Positions 1 to 8,002 of a DNA stretch of 64,000 nt are shown here, one piece after another (within the stretch, counting starts at the first letter, position 1; each line of letters opens with the position of its first letter). The notes under the pieces were generated by a model, which had not been told where the DNA came from, searched no databases, and saw nothing but the letters and a program-made list of their open reading frames with translations. Made by a program: the position numbers and the translations under genes. This stretch comes from Fen-1254 sp963769605 (GTDB lineage: Bacteria; Bacteroidota; Ignavibacteria; UBA10030), in NCBI GenBank assembly GCA_963769605.1, contig CAVYML010000009.1:868001-932000 (forward strand). The letters are read 5' to 3'.

Positions 1-1673
1 GGATTGGGATAATTTTGCAATAATGAAAATGTATATGCCTTTCCGTTAGTAGCTTGTACTCCTGTTATAGAAATGTAAGATACATCCACACTATTTCCAA
101 TATAATCCATAGAACTTGCCCCGCCATCATAGAACATGTTAAGCCAACCTACATTATACAGAGTAATTTCTCCTCCGTTAGTGTAATCAATATAAGTTAT
201 GATTTGAAAAGATGAACTTAAAATAGTAAACCTGCCATGGAGAGCATTACCATATTCATCGTAGATGTATATGATGGAATAATCGTTCGTCCAAACGCTA
301 TCTACAAATGACGATTCATTCTCAGTCAATTCTTCATTAAAGCTATTGTAAGTATAAATAGTTTTAATAGCTTCAAATAAACTGTCATTTTTAAAATATT
401 CCCATAGAGATGCCAATGTATTCCCATAAGTATCTTTGCTTTGAATATTTAGCTCTGAAATTATCCAATAACCATTGGTGTAAATTTCCGAAGTATCAGT
501 TAATAGCTGCCTATTGTCGTCATACGTATACGCGTCTCGCTGTGAAAGTTGCCATGCACCGTTAACCAGATATTCAAATATACTTGTTGTCTCATCATTT
601 CTACCATCAAAAGTATTGATAGATCGATATTCCTCTTTCAATGTTCCATTAGAATAATACAAGGAGGTTTGCATCAATTCATTCCCATTACTGTCGTACG
701 TTGAGCTATCTTGCCATTGATTACTCCAGGCGCCATTCGTATAATATTCACATTGATCGGTCAATAGCTTTCCACTGCTGTTATAAGTATACGTATAGCG
801 AGATGAATTTACCCATGTGCCATTAGTGTAGTTTTCACTAAGCTCCGTCAATAGATTACTGTTGGCATCATAGGTACACGTATATCGATATGAATTTATC
901 CATATACCATTAGTGTAGTTTTCACTAAGCTCCGTCAATAGATTATTGTTGGCATCATAGGTACACGTATATCGATATGAATACACCCACGTCCCGCTGG
1001 TATCGATTTTATTAATATGCGTCAATTGATTTCCATGAGCATCATAAGTCATGGTTGCCCTATAGCCAATAGAAAAAACCCCATTAGAATACATCATCCT
1101 GGAAGACTCCACGGCATTTCCATTGCTATCATACGTTGTGCTGTCTTTCTCAGCAATATCCCATGCGCCCTTATAATATTGTTCCTCAAGAGAGGTCAAT
1201 CGATTCCCCTTGTTATTATACGTATATGTATATCGATATGAATTTGTCCACTGGCTGTTCGTAAAATTTTCATCGAGTTCTGTTAACTGGTTGCCATTCG
1301 TATCATATGTATATTTGGAGCGCGTAGTATCACCGATCACAACAGTGCTGGGATAATATAGGATTGCTGAAGAAGCAGATGCTTTCGATAATCCTTTTGG
1401 TGCAATCGAAGTATGTTGATTCTTGGATACAGCAGCAACTTTTTTAGCTTCCCGTACATCGGAAGACGAAAATGGAATGTTGTGAGCTTTTTTAAATTGT
1501 ATTCTTCGCCTTAACTCGTTAGATAACGACGCCTCTTTAACAATAAGCTGTTTCCCATGAAACAATATTGTATCGGTAGTGACATTTTTCTGCCAGTGCG
1601 GATGTAACGGCTGAGCATAGATAATCTCAGCCAAACACATGGTTGCTAAAAACAAATTGAATCGCTTGCTCAT
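1..1673 (-). CDS. Exported tandem-repeat protein with start of T9SS sorting domain (partial, runs off left edge)
   Basis: The reading frame is open from an ATG at 1673 to the window edge, so the 3' end is missing. The protein starts with a signal peptide (MSKRFNLFLATMCLAEIIYA) and has a linker of about 90 residues. It then carries roughly ten imperfect repeats of 35-40 residues built around a YTYxxxGNxLT core followed by ENYTNGxW. These resemble RHS/YD-like or TELL-type beta repeats seen in FCB surface proteins. The last visible residues are LLQNYPNP, which is the beginning of the Por/T9SS C-terminal sorting signal, so the protein is probably exported by type IX secretion and held on the cell surface. 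A GTTAGGC box lies 69 bases upstream of the start (1742-1748), as expected for the first gene of a cassette. I see no enzymatic motif. Function is unknown; a surface or adhesion role is inference. Confidence 0.82.
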   Translation of the reverse strand, partial: MSKRFNLFLATMCLAEIIYAQPLHPHWQKNVTTDTILFHGKQLIVKEASLSNELRRRIQFKKAHNIPFSSSDVREAKKVAAVSKNQHTSIAPKGLSKASASSAILYYPSTVVIGDTTRSKYTYDTNGNQLTELDENFTNSQWTNSYRYTYTYNNKGNRLTSLEEQYYKGAWDIAEKDSTTYDSNGNAVESSRMMYSNGVFSIGYRATMTYDAHGNQLTHINKIDTSGTWVYSYRYTCTYDANNNLLTELSENYTNGIWINSYRYTCTYDANSNLLTELSENYTNGTWVNSSRYTYTYNSSGKLLTDQCEYYTNGAWSNQWQDSSTYDSNGNELMQTSLYYSNGTLKEEYRSINTFDGRNDETTSIFEYLVNGAWQLSQRDAYTYDDNRQLLTDTSEIYTNGYWIISELNIQSKDTYGNTLASLWEYFKNDSLFEAIKTIYTYNSFNEELTENESSFVDSVWTNDYSIIYIYDEYGNALHGRFTILSSSFQIITYIDYTNGGEITLYNVGWLNMFYDGGASSMDYIGNSVDVSYISITGVQATNGKAYTFSLLQNYPN

Positions 1674-1741
1674 TCTATAAAAGGACAATGGAGCAATTAT
1701 AATTTGTTGGAATGTATTGGGCATTATTACCTTTCTATTGC

Positions 1742-1853
1742 GCCTAACGATTTCTATATTGGATTATTCCTACAATGAGATCGGCGCGCCCGCCTGTATT
1801 CTCCAACAAGCCGTTTATTGCTTCGAGACACGACAATAACCTATTAGTTTATG
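1742..1853 (-). other. attC-like recombination site (candidate 1)
   Basis: Read on the minus strand, this interval begins at the stop codon of the NTF2-like gene (TAA inside a CATAAAC box) and ends with GTTAGGC, the consensus right-hand box (GTTRRRY) of integron attC sites. The middle carries CGGCTTG and GCCGATCTCATTG blocks that recur at 4.5, 6.0 and 33.0 kb. The left-hand box is degenerate. The length of about 110 bp is at the long end for attC. Confidence 0.5.
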
Positions 1854-2460
1854 CTTTTGTTACATTTTTTTTATGCCTTGGCCATAGTCTTCTGAATAAT
1901 TTGCAAATTATCCATCCAAGGATCACTATTGTAAATAGAAAAGCGGTTAGCGGCCATTTCAATTGAGTTGCAAATTGATTGACAGCTTGCAGTTCGTCGA
2001 ATGATGTCCATTCTTCACAAATTTTTCCATCATCAATGCGCCAAACTGTGATCCCGCGCAGCTCAATCTTGACTCCTGTTGGAGGTAATCCATATCCGGC
2101 ATGAGTGTTTGTTCCCCGAAACGTCCATATAACAGTGATCAAATCATCCTTTGCAATCATCATCTCTACGGTCATTTTGAGATCGGGAAATGCCTTTTTC
2201 TCTTCATGCACCGCAGCTTGATCCTCTCGCAGATCATAATTCCTGAGGAGACCGTGATTCACGAAATCTTGTGCATAGATTTCATCCGCAACCTGGAAAT
2301 TCCCTTCGTTAAAGATCTCTTCAAACACTCGCCCGGCTATTACTTTATTTCTAACCTCTTGAGAAATTGAATTAGACACGTTCTCCGTTGAGAATGCAGT
2401 ACAGAACGGGATGAATATCAAGATCAAAAACATTACTGCCTTTTTCACAATCTTCCTCAT
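1849..2460 (-). CDS. Exported NTF2-like (SnoaL/ester-cyclase type) protein with C-terminal membrane anchor
   Basis: The protein has about 203 residues from the chosen start. The N-terminus (MRKIVKKAVMFLILIF) is a typical signal peptide. An upstream in-frame ATG at 2508 would add 16 residues in front of it, and neither start has a convincing ribosome site. Residues 40-150 look like a SnoaL-like polyketide-cyclase/NTF2 fold: a GRVFEEIFNEGN helix, FVNHG, and late strands with ITVWRIDDGKICEEW. This is a common small ligand-binding or isomerase-like fold whose substrate cannot be told from sequence. A hydrophobic segment (LTAFLFTIVILGWIICKLF) followed by basic residues at the C-terminus suggests a membrane anchor. 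The gene stands alone between two attC-like sites, in the same orientation as its neighbours, so it is probably a cassette gene. The fold assignment is fairly firm and the function unknown. Confidence 0.78.
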   Translation of the reverse strand: MRKIVKKAVMFLILIFIPFCTAFSTENVSNSISQEVRNKVIAGRVFEEIFNEGNFQVADEIYAQDFVNHGLLRNYDLREDQAAVHEEKKAFPDLKMTVEMMIAKDDLITVIWTFRGTNTHAGYGLPPTGVKIELRGITVWRIDDGKICEEWTSFDELQAVNQFATQLKWPLTAFLFTIVILGWIICKLFRRLWPRHKKNVTKA

Positions 2461-2513
2461 AGCTACGATAGATATATTTAAAAGAATAGTTCCGTGTTTG
2501 GCCATCATTGATT

Positions 2514-2545
2514 GCTTAACTCTCTCTTTTTTAAAATGGTTAGTT
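2514..2545 (-). other. Short attC-like remnant (candidate 2)
   Basis: On the minus strand the boxes AACTAAC and GTTAAGC flank only about 18 bases (CATTTTAAAAAAGAGAGA). The left half is the same block (CTAACCATTTTAAAAA) found at 5.36 and 31.19 kb. The right box fits GTTRRRY perfectly. There is no room for a normal attC hairpin, so this is either an internally deleted site or a chance match. Confidence 0.3.
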
Positions 2546-2553
2546 GGGCAATA

Positions 2554-3060
2554 TTAGAGACAAATACCTAAACCAAAGTAAACAGAAGAACCACCAAATA
2601 ACCAGCCATAGCTTGTTCCAGAAGTATTATAATAAAGAGGAAAAGAGTTAGGATAATAATTACTCGCGTTGTTTGAACCCCATTGATATTGAACACTTTC
2701 ACTAAATTCTGCTCGTATTGAATACCGCTGACTTGGAAAATACTCTATGCCTACGTTCCCTATTATTCCTATTCCCCATTGCGTTGAATTCGATGAATAT
2801 AAATATTGACTTTTAGAATAATCAGACCAATTGACATCTATTTCGTCAGTTGAATACTGACTATATGAATACGTCAATGATGGTCCAAGTCCAAAAAAGA
2901 AATAAATATTACTACTCGATTTCATGTACCATAAGTATTGTAGATTAAATGAAATATTTTGAGAACTCGAAGAATTATTATATGGAAGAGAACTGAAAAT
3001 TGTATCTGTACTTGCCTGATAATTTTTATTATTATTGTCATTAGTGTTACCACTTATTAA
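2554..3060 (-). pseudogene. Outer-membrane beta-barrel protein, C-terminal part (split by IS)
   Basis: This is the 3' part of a gene whose 5' part lies at 4253-4466, beyond an insertion sequence. Removing the IS and one copy of the 7-bp target duplication joins GILI to SGNTNDN in frame and gives a continuous protein of about 237 residues. The part here (about 168 residues) is rich in Tyr, Ser and Asn. It has alternating amphipathic strands (FFFGLGPSLTYSYS, GIGIIGNVGIEYFPS, YSIRAEFSESVQYQW) and ends in YFGLGICL. This suits an OmpA-like or porin-like 8-strand barrel, although the last residue is Leu rather than Phe. It is now cut off from its signal peptide and presumably not made. Confidence 0.75.
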
Positions 3061-4252
3061 CTGATGTTACGCAAAAATAGGTTTAGTAGCCCAATCTAAT
3101 GGTTGTAGCGTTTTCAAATATTTGAATGCGGTCTTCAACGCATGTAGATGGAGATTGATTTTCAATCCTTCATAAGAGACCGCCATGATTCTGTGCATAA
3201 GCTCAAGTTTGACAAAAGCACAGAGAGAGCAAAAAATATGTGACGATTGTGTTGTCACCGTATGAGCAGGAGAACAAGACAATGCACACTGTTGCTTTAA
3301 CGCTTTGTGGTACTCTTCGATCTTCCATCGTTTTTGATAGAGATCGATCATGTGTTGATATGTAAGCGTTGTATCACTGCAGGCAAGATACAACACACCC
3401 TGAGAGTGATCTTTGTTTATAAAGACCTGACGAATGAGTCGCACCGAAAAGGTGAGTCCTTCGAGATACACGGTAAGGTGTTCGTTGACCTTGGGCTGGA
3501 GTGTTTCGACTGTTACATATTTCCCGGCTCGTTTCTCTGCAGCCGAAAGTGCTACTTTACGATTTGTTTTCAGTGGCATCACAAAATCTCGGTGCAATGT
3601 ATTTTTGATGTATTTCATATTCTCGACCGATGCATACCAGACATCGCTTAAAACATAACGGAATCGCATGTTTTTAGCACTCTGCGCAAGCATCGCTCGA
3701 AAATGTTCGTTCTTACTTGTTGTGCTGACTCGTTTTTCTTTGCCGGTCGTGGAATCAATGCTATGTTCTGTCTTTTCTACAAGTGTGTAAGCGACAGGAA
3801 TCGAGAGACCTTGACTATGATACAAGACGGAAACGATGTTAATACCTTTGACGCTCTTGCCGCTGCTGTGGTCATAGTGCCAGCAGACGATGTCGTTTTC
3901 ATCCATGTGAGGTTTGTGTGAAATACTATCATCAACGATCAAGATACCATAATCGCTTTCTATCGCTCGCACAATCGATTTTACTTGATACCACAGATCA
4001 CGAGATGTCAACTGCCTGTCTGATAGAAATCGAGTGATGCTGTCATGACTATAGGCTCCATCAATCATTGCTGAAACTGATGTTGCTGTTGAGCGAGAAA
4101 ATGTGCTTAATAAACTATCTACATATAAATGGAGAAGGTTTTTGTCCAATGGACACCTTGTGTGTTGTCTCTTTGAGTGCTCCACTCAAATCATTCGCTC
4201 CAGAGTGGCAATTGCTCAAATATACGAATTTATCGCTGTTGCGTAACGTCAG
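3061..4252 (-). mobile_element. Insertion sequence with DDE (IS701/IS4-superfamily) transposase, 1192 bp
   Basis: The ends are CTGATGTTACGCAA at 3061 and, on the other strand, CTGACGTTACGCAA ending at 4252: terminal inverted repeats with one mismatch in 14. The flanks carry a 7-bp direct repeat TTATTAA (3054-3060 and 4253-4259), which is the target duplication. Excising the element with one repeat copy restores the interrupted barrel gene. The element holds one transposase gene. Confidence 0.9.
3067..4185 (-). CDS. DDE transposase (IS701/IS4-superfamily)
   Basis: The 372-residue protein catalyses cut-and-paste movement of the surrounding IS. Visible features are the first catalytic Asp region (LIVDDSISHKPHMDENDIVC), a second Asp in YVLSDVWYAS, and a Glu in the Y-R-E-K-like stretch LYQKRWKIEEYHKALKQ. 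ICWHYDHS-type residues and VKGINIVS after the first Asp are typical of the IS701-like group. The gene fills the element almost from end to end and has no visible frameshift, so it may be active. Family placement within the IS4 superfamily is less sure than the transposase call. Confidence 0.9.
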   Translation of the reverse strand: MEHSKRQHTRCPLDKNLLHLYVDSLLSTFSRSTATSVSAMIDGAYSHDSITRFLSDRQLTSRDLWYQVKSIVRAIESDYGILIVDDSISHKPHMDENDIVCWHYDHSSGKSVKGINIVSVLYHSQGLSIPVAYTLVEKTEHSIDSTTGKEKRVSTTSKNEHFRAMLAQSAKNMRFRYVLSDVWYASVENMKYIKNTLHRDFVMPLKTNRKVALSAAEKRAGKYVTVETLQPKVNEHLTVYLEGLTFSVRLIRQVFINKDHSQGVLYLACSDTTLTYQHMIDLYQKRWKIEEYHKALKQQCALSCSPAHTVTTQSSHIFCSLCAFVKLELMHRIMAVSYEGLKINLHLHALKTAFKYLKTLQPLDWATKPIFA

Positions 4253-4466
4253 TTATTAAAATTCCTACTCGAATCGCATTTGTTTCCGATAATTGATTCT
4301 TTACTGCAATTGTTGCTGATGAGTTTCCTGTAACACCAAATTGTAATGTCCAAATATTTTGTAGAAGAAATAGACTATCAGAAGCTTGACTTTGACTATA
4401 GGAATATGCAATTCCAATTGTTAATAAAACAAAAAGCTGCATGCTCCTCTTAATACATTTACACAT
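4253..4466 (-). pseudogene. Outer-membrane beta-barrel protein, N-terminal part (split by IS)
   Basis: This is the 5' part of the gene interrupted at 4253-4259. It encodes a signal peptide (MQLFVLLTIGIAYSYSQ, preceded by a possible longer start MCKCIKRS) and the first strands of a beta-barrel (IWTLQFGVTGNSSATIAV). There is a ribosome site AGGAG before the ATG at 4466 and another, GAGGAG, before the ATG at 4442, so the start is ambiguous. The gene follows a GTTAGGT box by about 40 bases, consistent with a cassette start. In its present form it runs into the IS and stops within a few codons. Confidence 0.75.
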
Positions 4467-4503
4467 AATATTCTCCTATTTTTATGGTTTGAGTTTTTTG
4501 CCC

Positions 4504-5368
4504 ACCTAACAAAGCAGGATGGCAACTAAGCTGCGGCAACGAAACCTTTCAGGCTGTGTTCTCCCGCAAGCCGCGAATGGCCTCGGAGAATGTTGTTTAC
4601 TTGATCGCAGTAGGGACGCCGATTGCTCGACGCCCCCTACACGAATCCCTGTGTGCGGTTTTTCCGCAAGGGCTTTTCAACAACACTCGCTTCCGCATAA
4701 ATCTTCTTCGCTATTCCCTGCAGTGAGGTTCGCATTGGTATCCGGTTTTTCATGCCCGGCCAATGTTTCCTTTGCAGACTGCGTGTTGTTGTGAGTCCCT
4801 TCCCCCCGTTCCCTTATACTCGAACCTGTGAACGGCTTTCCCGTTCTCTGAGTACTATGAACTCATCTGACTCCCTGTGGTCATCAGCACACTACTTGGT
4901 TTTTCGCGTTGGCTTACCTTTCTGCCCTCGGTTGAGGCTTCGGCCTATTTCCGTTTCCGGGTTTACCCTTACGCGGCTCATTATCCGTATGCCATCCGAT
5001 GCTCAAGGAACTCACAGGGTCTCCCAAGTTCTCTGACGTTTCTCTCCATACATACCACGCTCTGTACTCCGGCAGACCCTCCGAGACCTCACCATTTTCC
5101 TTTTTCGGTCGCTTTGTGTTGACTTCTGATAAGAGTACACCATCGTCATCTGTTTCATTAAGGTTACGAAGCTGTTGCGGGCTTAAGCCAATGCGGTTTC
5201 ACCTACGGTCTATGTGATTCTCTGTCTACGCTTCAGTTATGTCATTGCTTCCATTCCTGCAAGACTCGATATGGGTGGCTGGTTTTGCCTTACCCAACAG
5301 GGACTTGCACCCTGTAAGAAACGCCAAGCTTCTTGGCGCCCACTCAGTCCTTTTTAAGATGGTTAGGC
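4504..5368 (-). other. attC-like site interrupted by a group II intron (candidate 3)
   Basis: On the minus strand the left box GCCTAAC (5362-5368) overlaps the stop codon of the upstream membrane-protein gene, which is the usual arrangement in integron cassettes. The right box GTTAGGT is at 4504-4510. Between the boxes lie the CTAACCATCTTAAAAAGGA block, then the intron, then a block with GGCCATTCGCGGCTTG, a copy of which is at 33.0 kb. Without the intron the site would be about 125 bp. Confidence 0.55.
4604..5343 (-). mobile_element. Group II intron relic lacking its reverse transcriptase
   Basis: Read on the minus strand, the element starts GTGGGCGCC and carries the conserved domain I-type stretch GGGTGCAAGTCCCTGT. 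Further on it has AGAGCGTGGTATGTATGG and AACTTGGGAGACCC, which I recognise from bacterial group II introns upstream of the maturase start. A 38-codon frame (4753 to 4637) begins like an intron-encoded protein (MRTSLQGIAKK) and then runs straight into a domain-V-like hairpin at 4643-4678 (AGCCC, TGCGG, loop, CCGCA, AGGGATTC) followed by a domain-VI-like stem. The reverse transcriptase and maturase core is absent, so the intron could only move or splice in trans. The pairing of domain V is imperfect. End points are my estimate. Confidence 0.68.
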
Positions 5369-5980
5369 GGAATTGTAATATTTATTTTTGATACCATTTT
5401 TTATATGATTGCTCCAGACAATAATAAGTGCAACTGTCATAAGAAAAAATACTGCCGCAATAAAATAAAATATATTAAGACAATTCGGATAGTACTTGAA
5501 ACCAAATAGAATAATAAATCCGGCGATCAAAAGACCTTCTGTTAAATACATATATTGTGCAAAAGTTCCTTTTATATGACTCAAAATAAAAATATTTGAA
5601 TCATCACGACGATCTACTTTTTCAAATCCTTTTTTCAAGTTAGGGTCTAAATTTGTTATTTGATCGCCTAAATATTTTATATTTACGTTAAAATTATGGA
5701 TTACATGAGAGCTCCACATTATTTGAGAAAACGTAAGAATTCCATAAACAACTAGAATGGGTAATGCAATTAACGTAACCATAGTAGGATCGAAAAAGTC
5801 TTTACAAGTAACTTTATAAGAACCAAGAACTCCGATAAAAGCTCCTATTCCAGTTACGAGTGCAAGAAAAAATCTTATTCGTTGTTCTGATTGATGTACT
5901 TCAATATCTCTTGCATGAATAAATGAATCACGATATTCTCGATAAAATATCAGTTTATCTGTATTAGATTGTTTTGCCAT
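5363..5980 (-). CDS. Four-helix integral membrane protein of unknown function
   Basis: The 205-residue protein has a strong ribosome site (AGGAGG, 8 bases before the ATG). It has two pairs of hydrophobic segments (about residues 35-55 and 65-90; 143-165 and 168-192) separated by a charged middle region, and short soluble ends. There are no catalytic motifs and no family I can name. Its stop codon lies inside the GCCTAAC box of the attC-like site that follows, and its start is close to another attC-like remnant. It therefore looks like a self-contained cassette gene. AT-rich codon use differs from the next gene upstream (6072-6662), consistent with separate origins. Function unknown. Confidence 0.75.
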   Translation of the reverse strand: MAKQSNTDKLIFYREYRDSFIHARDIEVHQSEQRIRFFLALVTGIGAFIGVLGSYKVTCKDFFDPTMVTLIALPILVVYGILTFSQIMWSSHVIHNFNVNIKYLGDQITNLDPNLKKGFEKVDRRDDSNIFILSHIKGTFAQYMYLTEGLLIAGFIILFGFKYYPNCLNIFYFIAAVFFLMTVALIIVWSNHIKNGIKNKYYNSA

Positions 5981-6010
5981 AAAACAATTCCTCCTATCAA
6001 ATTCTATATT

Positions 6011-6080
6011 GAATAACTATCGCAATGTATGCCTGCAATGAGATCGGCACTCCCGCAAGCCGCTTACGGCTTCAACCGCC
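6011..6080 (-). other. attC-like remnant (candidate 4)
   Basis: On the minus strand this carries AAGCCGTAAGCGGCTTG, then GCCGATCTCATTGCAGG and TCAATATAGAA, the same order of blocks as candidate 1. The expected GTTAGGC box is replaced by GTTATTC (6011-6017). It overlaps the 3' end of the upstream gene. It is related to the other sites but degenerate. Confidence 0.4.
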
Positions 6081-6662
6081 GAGAATTGAGAGTGCCATCG
6101 CCCGGAAGACGGTGGCTGCATTATCGAGCCAACGGAACTCATATTCAAACGTACCGACATCCTGATCCACTCGTTCGTAGATGTACCGCCACGTATCAAA
6201 GGCGTCTCTGCCGCGATTGAGAACAGCCCGAAGACCATGATCGGGACATTCTTCGGGTGGAGGATCATCATTCGTGATTGGTCGGACTGACAACTGTAAT
6301 ATGATGCCGCAGGCGACCTCTAATGAGGGGCACCCTATGGCATCGTAGGCCCGAATCAGCGCCTTTTGAACATCCTGCGGAAGAGCCGAGAACAATTGAA
6401 GCAAGTTGTGCGTGTGAGGAATGGGTTGGCACAAAAGGATATGCAGTAATTTCAGATAAAGTTCTACCGCAAAGGACAGATTCGTTGCGGAAGCGACCAA
6501 GCCTCCAGGGTCGTTCTGGGCATCCTTCCAAGCGAAGTTCACATGCTGCCGGATTGACGACAAGAACTGCCGTGCAAGACCGTGAAACGCGTCAGCCGAA
6601 TCGAGCACCAGTCTGGGGTTACGTGCAGGCGTCGATGAAGACTCCATACCTGTATGGTTCAT
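6072..6662 (-). CDS. HEPN-like domain protein
   Basis: The protein has about 196 residues when started at the ATG at 6662, which has GGAG seven bases upstream. A longer frame to 6824 exists, but its first part overlaps attC-like sequence and is unlikely to be translated. The middle has LSFAVELYLKLLHILL, then IPHTHNLLQLFSALP. This matches the helical HEPN-type pattern (an ELYLK helix, then a His-Asp/Asn-Leu turn) found in small proteins of toxin-antitoxin, Abi and other defence settings. The classic HEPN RNase motif R-x4-6-H is not obvious, so nuclease activity is doubtful. The GC-richer codon use compared with the AT-rich neighbours suggests a different source. No partner antitoxin or nucleotidyltransferase lies beside it. 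Confidence 0.6.
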   Translation of the reverse strand: MNHTGMESSSTPARNPRLVLDSADAFHGLARQFLSSIRQHVNFAWKDAQNDPGGLVASATNLSFAVELYLKLLHILLCQPIPHTHNLLQLFSALPQDVQKALIRAYDAIGCPSLEVACGIILQLSVRPITNDDPPPEECPDHGLRAVLNRGRDAFDTWRYIYERVDQDVGTFEYEFRWLDNAATVFRAMALSILGG

Positions 6663-6716
6663 GTTTTTGTCTCCACAATCCATACCGATAAGAGAGGACT
6701 CCCCACCGATATATCT

Positions 6717-6785
6717 TCCAAACAGATGGCAACTAAGCTGTGGCAACTTTTCTGTTGCGTTCCATCTTGTGGCGAATAAACAATT
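6717..6785 (-). other. attC-like remnant (candidate 5)
   Basis: It shares the block GTTGCCACAGCTTAGTTGCC (one difference from the copy at about 4515-4545 next to the 4.5 kb site). It can fold: AGATGGAACGCAAC pairs imperfectly with GTTGCCATCT. The outer box is degraded to GTTTGGA. It lies just upstream of the HEPN-like gene, where a cassette junction is expected. Confidence 0.4.
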
Positions 6786-6832
6786 AAAAATATTGGAAAT
6801 ATTTTTCGGATATGTGCCCCTCACTATTGTTA

Positions 6833-6882
6833 CAATGATCCAAATTTATATATAGCTATAGTCAGATGCAAGCGCCCATAGG
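6833..6882. repeat. 50-bp dispersed repeat, copy A
   Basis: This stretch, centred on TATATATAGCTATAGTCAGATGC, recurs at 10743-10792 in the same orientation with about three differences. The flanks are unrelated. It sits in the 200-base gap between the HEPN-like gene and the GIDE-like gene. A small GAGCATT/AATGCTC hairpin (about 7005-7025) follows the GIDE-like stop codon. Confidence 0.7.
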
Positions 6883-7024
6883 AGTCACATATTGTTTATG
6901 TTCCAACAATTTTTGACTTGAAGGAATGGGAGAGTCTGTTGAAGATGGGCACGTCTGCAACAATGCCGTATTTTAGATTTTATCTTTTTGGGGGCAATTC
7001 AGACGAGCATTATAATGAATGCTC

Positions 7025-8002
7025 TTAAAATAATAAATGAGCTAATTGAAGAATCTTAACAACACCAGCGATGATCAACGGACTTCCGTAAGAAAGACCG
7101 GCCAGCATTTGCCATTTCAGAGCATCATTTAATCCGTTTTTGCTGCTATCTGAAATAATAAATACAGATTTATCACTTCCTTTGTGAATCCCTTTGGGGA
7201 TAGAAGTATTATTTCGCAGAGCAAGCGTGCCTAACACACAAACATTTTCATGAGGAGACAAATAATATTCATTATATCGTTTATCGCCGACTCTCGCAGT
7301 TATAAATCGACTATTTGTATCTTCTCCTGCATTATCTAAAAAACCGGATTTTTTTTGAGGAATTTCAAATTCAGCATCATTTGGATAAACAGGAATTTGT
7401 CCTGTTTCATCCTTTACCCAGAAAGGCATTCTATGCGTATCGGTCGAAATTGTCTCCCATTGATATTCTATCCCTGAACCAGATGAATATTTTTTTCGAT
7501 ATTCCTGCAATTCACAGCTATAATATACACACGGCGATTTTGAATATGGCGTCGTTAATACTTGTTCTGATATAACCTCGCCTTGAATCTCAACAAGACC
7601 GAGGGCGGCTGATCGTATTTTTGAGCGAGGGATATTTCGAGCCAACAGAAATTCCGACATCTTAAGAAAGCCATATTGGAATAAAATTGATCCAAAAAAG
7701 ACGGATACAAATGGAAGAATAATACCCATAAAATTAAACGAATCTTTTCTGTATTGATACGGTCTGTTTTTATTGCTAAACAGAACTTCAATCGACTCAC
7801 CCATCACTTTGTGGTTGCTATACCATACAAGAAAAAGTAGAATGAGCGTAATGAAAGCGTATTTTATGAAATCTGAAAGAGAATCAATTTGATCAAGAAG
7901 TTGATCCGGTGAAGTATTAAAATTGGAAGAGTACCGATATGCAACCCATGATAAGATGAGAGTTAGCAATAAGCCTGTTAAATAAATAATAGAATAATCC
8001 AT
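7025..8002 (-). CDS. GIDE-domain-like membrane protein
   Basis: The 325-residue protein has two N-terminal transmembrane segments (residues 4-22 and 46-62), a third around residues 92-112, and a last one near the C-terminus (about 300-322). The soluble part (about 130-290) has IRSAALGLVEIQGEV, then SPCVYYSCELQEY, WETIS, PFWVKDETGQIPVYP. This is the order and spacing of the GIDE domain, known from the mitochondrial E3 ligase MUL1 and from many bacterial membrane proteins of unknown role. No RING finger follows, as usual in bacteria. It resembles other lone cassette-type genes in this region. The start has no clear ribosome site. The domain call rests on pattern recognition. Confidence 0.65.
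   Translation of the reverse strand: MDYSIIYLTGLLLTLILSWVAYRYSSNFNTSPDQLLDQIDSLSDFIKYAFITLILLFLVWYSNHKVMGESIEVLFSNKNRPYQYRKDSFNFMGIILPFVSVFFGSILFQYGFLKMSEFLLARNIPRSKIRSAALGLVEIQGEVISEQVLTTPYSKSPCVYYSCELQEYRKKYSSGSGIEYQWETISTDTHRMPFWVKDETGQIPVYPNDAEFEIPQKKSGFLDNAGEDTNSRFITARVGDKRYNEYYLSPHENVCVLGTLALRNNTSIPKGIHKGSDKSVFIISDSSKNGLNDALKWQMLAGLSYGSPLIIAGVVKILQLAHLLF

Noticed and set aside
4519..5217. Several overlapping plus-strand frames of 70-95 codons
   Set aside because: They are antisense translations of the group II intron.
4604..5343. Riboswitch or other structured leader
   Set aside because: The conserved blocks match group II intron scaffolds and a maturase start, not a known riboswitch.
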